Part shown: positions 6,691-10,433 of the stretch, piece after piece
Layout of the letters: each line of letters begins with the position of its first letter
How positions within the stretch are numbered: the stretch's first letter is position 1
Source: Pilatotrama ljubarskyi
Taxonomy: Eukaryota > Basidiomycota > Agaricomycetes > Polyporales > Polyporaceae
DNA length: 10,433 nucleotides
Direction: 5' to 3'
Assembly: GCA_022385805.1 (NCBI GenBank)
Contig: MU277842.1
Span: forward strand, 1-10,433
Position numbers and translations under genes: made by a program
Notes under the pieces: generated by a model
The model's database searches: none
What the model was told of the DNA's origin: nothing
The model's input: only the letters and a program-made list of their open reading frames with translations

Positions 6691-9352
6691 ATGTCCCCGG
6701 ACCGTTGCCAGACTCGTTCCTCCAACAAGGGGAAACGCCCTGGGAGGGTTGACCGCCCTGAGCCGGTGCGACGTACGTCCGAGGAAGTCCAAGCTGACGC
6801 TCAGCAGAAGGAAGCTGTCAAAACCGCTGCGAAGCAGAAGAGGAAGCGCGCTTTGGAGACGGTGGTGGAGGAGGAAGAGGCCATGTCGAATGCGAAGGCG
6901 GCTGCTGACGAACAATGCGAGCGGCGATACTACCCGGCGGGTCCGCTTGGCTTGAGGGCATATGCCTCCTGTCATGACTTCTCGGACCCGGATCAGGTCG
7001 CACACACCGAAGCTGCAACTGAAAGGATCAACCTCTTCTATATGGAGAATCTCGGTCTTACCTTCCCTCACGCCGCGAGCGAGGCCCCTACGGTCATAGC
7101 TGACAACGACGGCCTGAATCGTGGCACTGGTCCAGCGGCTGAATCTACTGCTGAAGAGTCAGAGCTCACAGACATTGATGCTACGGTTCGTCCCAAGAAG
7201 AAAAGGTGGAAAGCATCGCCCGAGACCCCGCTGCGCGACAGTGTCAATGTGCTGCGGAGCAAGGTGGCGGCTGCAAGCACTGCCGGGAGGACTTCATGAG
7301 TGTTCTGTTGTTTCTTGTGCACCAAAGACGCTACTGATCATTGGTGACTTCGGTCAAACTGGACTTGCAGCGGCAGTAGTAGTAAAGGGTCTGCTCGAGG
7401 CACGGATGCCGGGCCGAGCAGCGGTTCTCAATGGTAAGTCACCGCCACCGCGCCACCGTGCCTCGATCCTCGATCACCGCAGAGCTGTGCTTCTCGTAGT
7501 CCTGATCACTCACCATCATCACCCATCGCTAGGATGGCTGCTCAGCAAGACGATTCCGACGCTGACCTCGTCAAGGCATGGGCATTTCTGGCCAATGTCA
7601 TCCTGCCGAAGCCTCCCGCTCGCACCCGGGCTATACCGCCTTCCCCCTCTCGCTCCGCGCAAGAGGTGCAATCAAAGCCCAAGCCCCGCCCTCGGCCACT
7701 GAAGGGTAAAGGCAAGGCAAATCCGCCTGGAGAGGTGAAGGACGGCGCACCTTTCGAGAGTGAGTGCGAAGAGAGCAAGCGCCAGGCCGCGAACGCCAGC
7801 CCGATGAAGGGCAAAGGTAATCGCCTGACTAGCACGGTGAGTATAGGCAGTACGTTCTTGTATATCGCAAGCCACTTCATTCTCATGTACCCCTAGGCCA
7901 TTGTGGACGTTCAAGATGTCGACGTTTCCACCCCTAGACCAGCAAAAGTCAAGGTGAAAGTCGAACCGGGGACTTCCGGTGTCATCATCATCGATGAGAG
8001 CCTGAGGCGCAAGGCTCAAACTGGCCCGCGCCGACCTACATCGAAAAAGGGTAAGGCAAACACCAACCTGGACCTCAGCGATGATGAGCACGGTAGAAAG
8101 GCTGCCAAAGGCAGCGACGTTCGGGTATGTCCAGCCGGCGCCGTTGTCTATTCTATGAATCACGCTTTGCTGACTTCAGCCACCTGCGCACAGGGATCGT
8201 CCACTCGCAGCGTCAAGGTGGAGGTGGTGGACAGTTCCGACAACGACATCAAGGGCGGTAAGGTCTCGTTCCTCAAGGTCCTGGCCGGAAAGAAGCGATC
8301 CGGCTCGGTGTCGAGCAACGCGTCTTCTACGAGCGGCAAGAAATACAAGTACAAGGACCTTCCCAGAGGAGCGCGTATCCAAGACCTCTGGGTGAAGTCA
8401 TTCATCCCGACGATGATCAAGTACCAAGGTACGCACGCCCAGCCATGGACGTTCGAAGATCATGAGGCGGTCGACGTGGTGCAGAAGATCTGGGACACCC
8501 TCTTTGCTCACGAGCAGCCATGGGTGGTTGCGCTCGGCGACCCTGTCCATTCCTTGGTGAGTGGATCGCCGCTCTCGGTGCGTATGTACTGATTCATCCT
8601 GTGTAGGCTATCAGGTGCCTCTACGACTGGCGCAGCAAGATCGGCGACACGGGCATGCACGTCGTGGAGTCGTACTTCAACAGTTCCACGAAGTACAAGT
8701 CAAAGGAAGCGCGTGCTGAATTCAGCGTGAGGATCTTGCAGGATGACTGCTTCGTGTACCTCAACCACGTAGCGAATGACGGTGTGGTAAGTATACTCGA
8801 GACGTCCTCGAACTCTGCTGATCCTGTCATCTAGGGCTTGCTCAAGAGTCCGTTTCTCCTACAAGTGCTCGCCGTCCATCTCGAGGACACTGCAGGCGCG
8901 GTGGCTGTTCCGGGCCTGTACCGGAACGAAGACGAGGCACGATTCCCTCGCGGTGCTATAGGCCTCTGCGCGGCACCGGTATGTCTTATCAACGTCTTCC
9001 CTAGACGGCACTGAATAGACGCGTTGATCAGGTCGGACGTGCCTTCAAGCTCTGGGCCCATGACAAGATGGAGTTCGACAACAATGGCGTCCCGTATCGC
9101 AAGAAGGAGATCAACCCGTCGACCGGCATCTACAGCAACCACAAGACCGCCTTCAGCCAGCAGGCTTGCGCCGAGGATACGGAGGACTTCTCTGACGTTG
9201 CAGGGGGGCTGGAACCAAAGCGCAAGGAGCTACTGCTCGAGGCAGCCCGTGCGCTTCTCGGCCATGGTGCCAACAACGGCGACCAACAACCGGGCCGATC
9301 CACTGCCTCCCGCAAGGAGCGACGTAAGCTTATGGTGGACAAGCCTGAATGA
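6691..9352 (+). CDS. DUF6532-domain protein, nuclear-type, multi-exon
   Basis: Exons: 6691 to an unresolved point before 7297; about 7371-7433; 7533-7836; 7897-8124; 8194-8556; 8607-8786; 8835-8978; 9032-9352. Introns from 7434 on are 99, 60, 69, 50, 48 and 53 bp with GTAAGT, GTGAGT or GTATGT donors. The ATG at 6691 has A at -3 and a TATA box about 95 bp upstream. The N terminus has a charged, probably coiled-coil stretch and basic patches (KQKRKR, RPKKKRWK) suggesting nuclear import. A disordered Ser/Lys/Pro linker follows, with two VKVE motifs and a VIIIDE motif. The C-terminal domain (from about 8343) matches the DUF6532 pattern: FIPTMIKYQGT, PWTFEDHEAV, QKIWDTLF, CLYDWRSKIG, FPRGAIGLCAAPVGRAFKLW. 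Its function is unknown; the family is expanded in Agaricomycetes. The first frame closes with TGA at 7297-7299, and no good donor gives the phase needed for the Ser/Gly-rich second exon. It is divergent from the F-box gene. Confidence 0.8.
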
Positions 9353-10433
9353 GGGCTATCACATCTGATGAGCACCGCTGCCGTATTCTAGCATTCATGC
9401 GTGGTTCTGACGGTTTGCCCAGGGGCAACAAGGTGTACGTCGTCTCATATGCAGCTCTATAGGACGGTGCACACTTTCGCCTCCGCCCTCTATCCGCATG
9501 GCGGCGCGCGCCCTCTCTTGTCCAACGCACTCTCCTTCTTGACCCATTCCTTGTCCGTGCAGTGAGTACGTGAAGCCTTGCTTGTAGAGACTCCCCAGAC
9601 ACGTCTGTCTCAGCCCGCCAATGATCGTTGTATATTCTGCTGCCCATTCAGTACGGTACGCCGTCTATCCAGCCTGAGCTGGTCCCGACCGGTATCCTCT
9701 TTGCTATATCCTAGCATCGCTAGATACTGCTGCTTGCTGATTGATCTTTTAACGTACATTTGCCATAGTCTACAGTATTGCATCCCATCACCTTGCTCTC
9801 CCTGTCCCATTCAGTCATTTTGTATGTCTCTGAGTCCTCCTCACCTACCCGGCCCCTGTACCTGCTGCTGTCGCCATGCTCCTGATCTATCGTGCTACGA
9901 TCCCTTGTATGATCCTGGGTATCTGCGGACTCTGTCCGTCTGTATGTACCTCTTGCGCTCACCTCGCTATTCATCTGTACAGCTGCTTGATCTGCGCCGC
10001 CGACCGGTGTGCGTCCGTTGGCGTCCGCCGTACCCATGCTCCCAACGGCCTGCTCAGCTGACGGACTGTATGTGGCCGAACTTGCCGAAACTGTCAGCGC
10101 TTCTGACTGCGTGCCATTTGCGACTCGATCTGAGACTCCGACGTGATCTGACGTGCGGCGCTGTGCTGCAGCTCTGGGGAGCTGGGGGCTTTCTGACACC
10201 TCCTGTCAAGATCGTCCGACGCTGCACACAGCCTCACGCCTCCGGATGCTCCCCGGCTGATGTCCTGACTCTGGGTATCCAAGAGATTCTTATGACAGTT
10301 GGCAGATTCCCTCAGACAAGCTCAGATCTTGTGCAGAACGGGGATTGCCTGATCGTCTGCCGATCTGACTGCTCTGTTCCCAGACACTCGGACAGCGTCA
10401 GCACTCCTCAGAACCTTGGCGATTTTCCTGATG
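9353..10433. other. No confident gene; pyrimidine-rich flank
   Basis: The first part is probably the 3' untranslated end of the DUF6532 gene, though no AATAAA-type signal is visible. A minus-strand open frame at 9720-10199 (about 159 codons, rich in Ser, Thr, Asp, Glu and Arg) has no recognised motif, no splice pattern and no clear promoter. Its composition simply mirrors the CT-rich plus strand. I leave it as an unassigned possibility. Confidence 0.35.

Noticed and set aside
6353..6955. Plus-strand open frame of 200 codons
   Set aside because: It overlaps the F-box exon antisense, the divergent promoter and the start of the DUF6532 exon in another frame. Its composition is Arg/Ser-rich as expected of a shadow.
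6586..7071. Minus-strand open frame of 161 codons
   Set aside because: It is antisense to the DUF6532 first exon, which has the better start context, TATA box and family-like N terminus.
7672..8163. Minus-strand open frame of 163 codons
   Set aside because: It is antisense to DUF6532 exons 3-4 and has no motif.
1..10433. Transposon terminal inverted repeats, CRISPR arrays, tRNA or rRNA genes
   Set aside because: Scanning by eye found no matching long inverted repeats at plausible ends, no regular repeat-spacer array and no cloverleaf-like or rRNA-like sequence.

Overview
The window looks like nuclear DNA of a basidiomycete fungus of the Agaricomycetes, most likely a polypore-type mushroom. 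Evidence: genes are split by many short introns (48-109 bp) with GTRNGT-like donors, CTGAY-like branch sites and YAG acceptors. Three of the encoded families are known mainly as large expansions in mushroom-forming fungi: Tet-like 2-oxoglutarate/Fe(II) oxygenases, F-box proteins and DUF6532 proteins. No bacterial operons, rRNA, tRNA or CRISPR array was seen.

Layout. 1-266: nothing assignable. 267-590 (-): a short C2H2 zinc-finger reading frame with its second Cys lost and a TATA box just upstream. 961-2755 (-): a five-exon Tet-like (TET/JBP-type) oxygenase. Its iron and 2OG ligands are intact, but an in-frame TGA lies about 20 codons before the active site, so I call it a pseudogene. 2756-3495: no assignable gene, with one 20-bp direct repeat. 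3496-4121 (-): four exon-like blocks whose splice phases agree, of unknown identity. 4122-4675: nothing clear except an imperfect 30-35 bp tandem repeat. 4676-6492 (-): a three-exon F-box protein gene with a TGA inside the F-box exon. 6493-6690: a 198-bp divergent promoter with a palindromic TATA core at its middle. 6691-9352 (+): a multi-exon gene for a nuclear-looking DUF6532 protein, whose first exon junction I could not resolve. 9353-10433: no confident gene.

Reading of the whole. The left half (0-4.2 kb) resembles a decaying accessory or transposon-derived segment. Fungal TET/JBP genes are known to travel with KDZ-type DNA transposons, and C2H2 fingers of this type often sit in mobile-element proteins of mushrooms, but no transposase or terminal repeat is visible here. 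The right half holds a divergent F-box/DUF6532 pair. Three reading frames are closed by TGA at places where coding-like sequence continues. In two of them the sense and frame resume directly after the stop, which could reflect CGA-to-TGA transitions, sequencing error or mis-read exon borders. All family names come from recognising protein motifs by eye, not from a database search.
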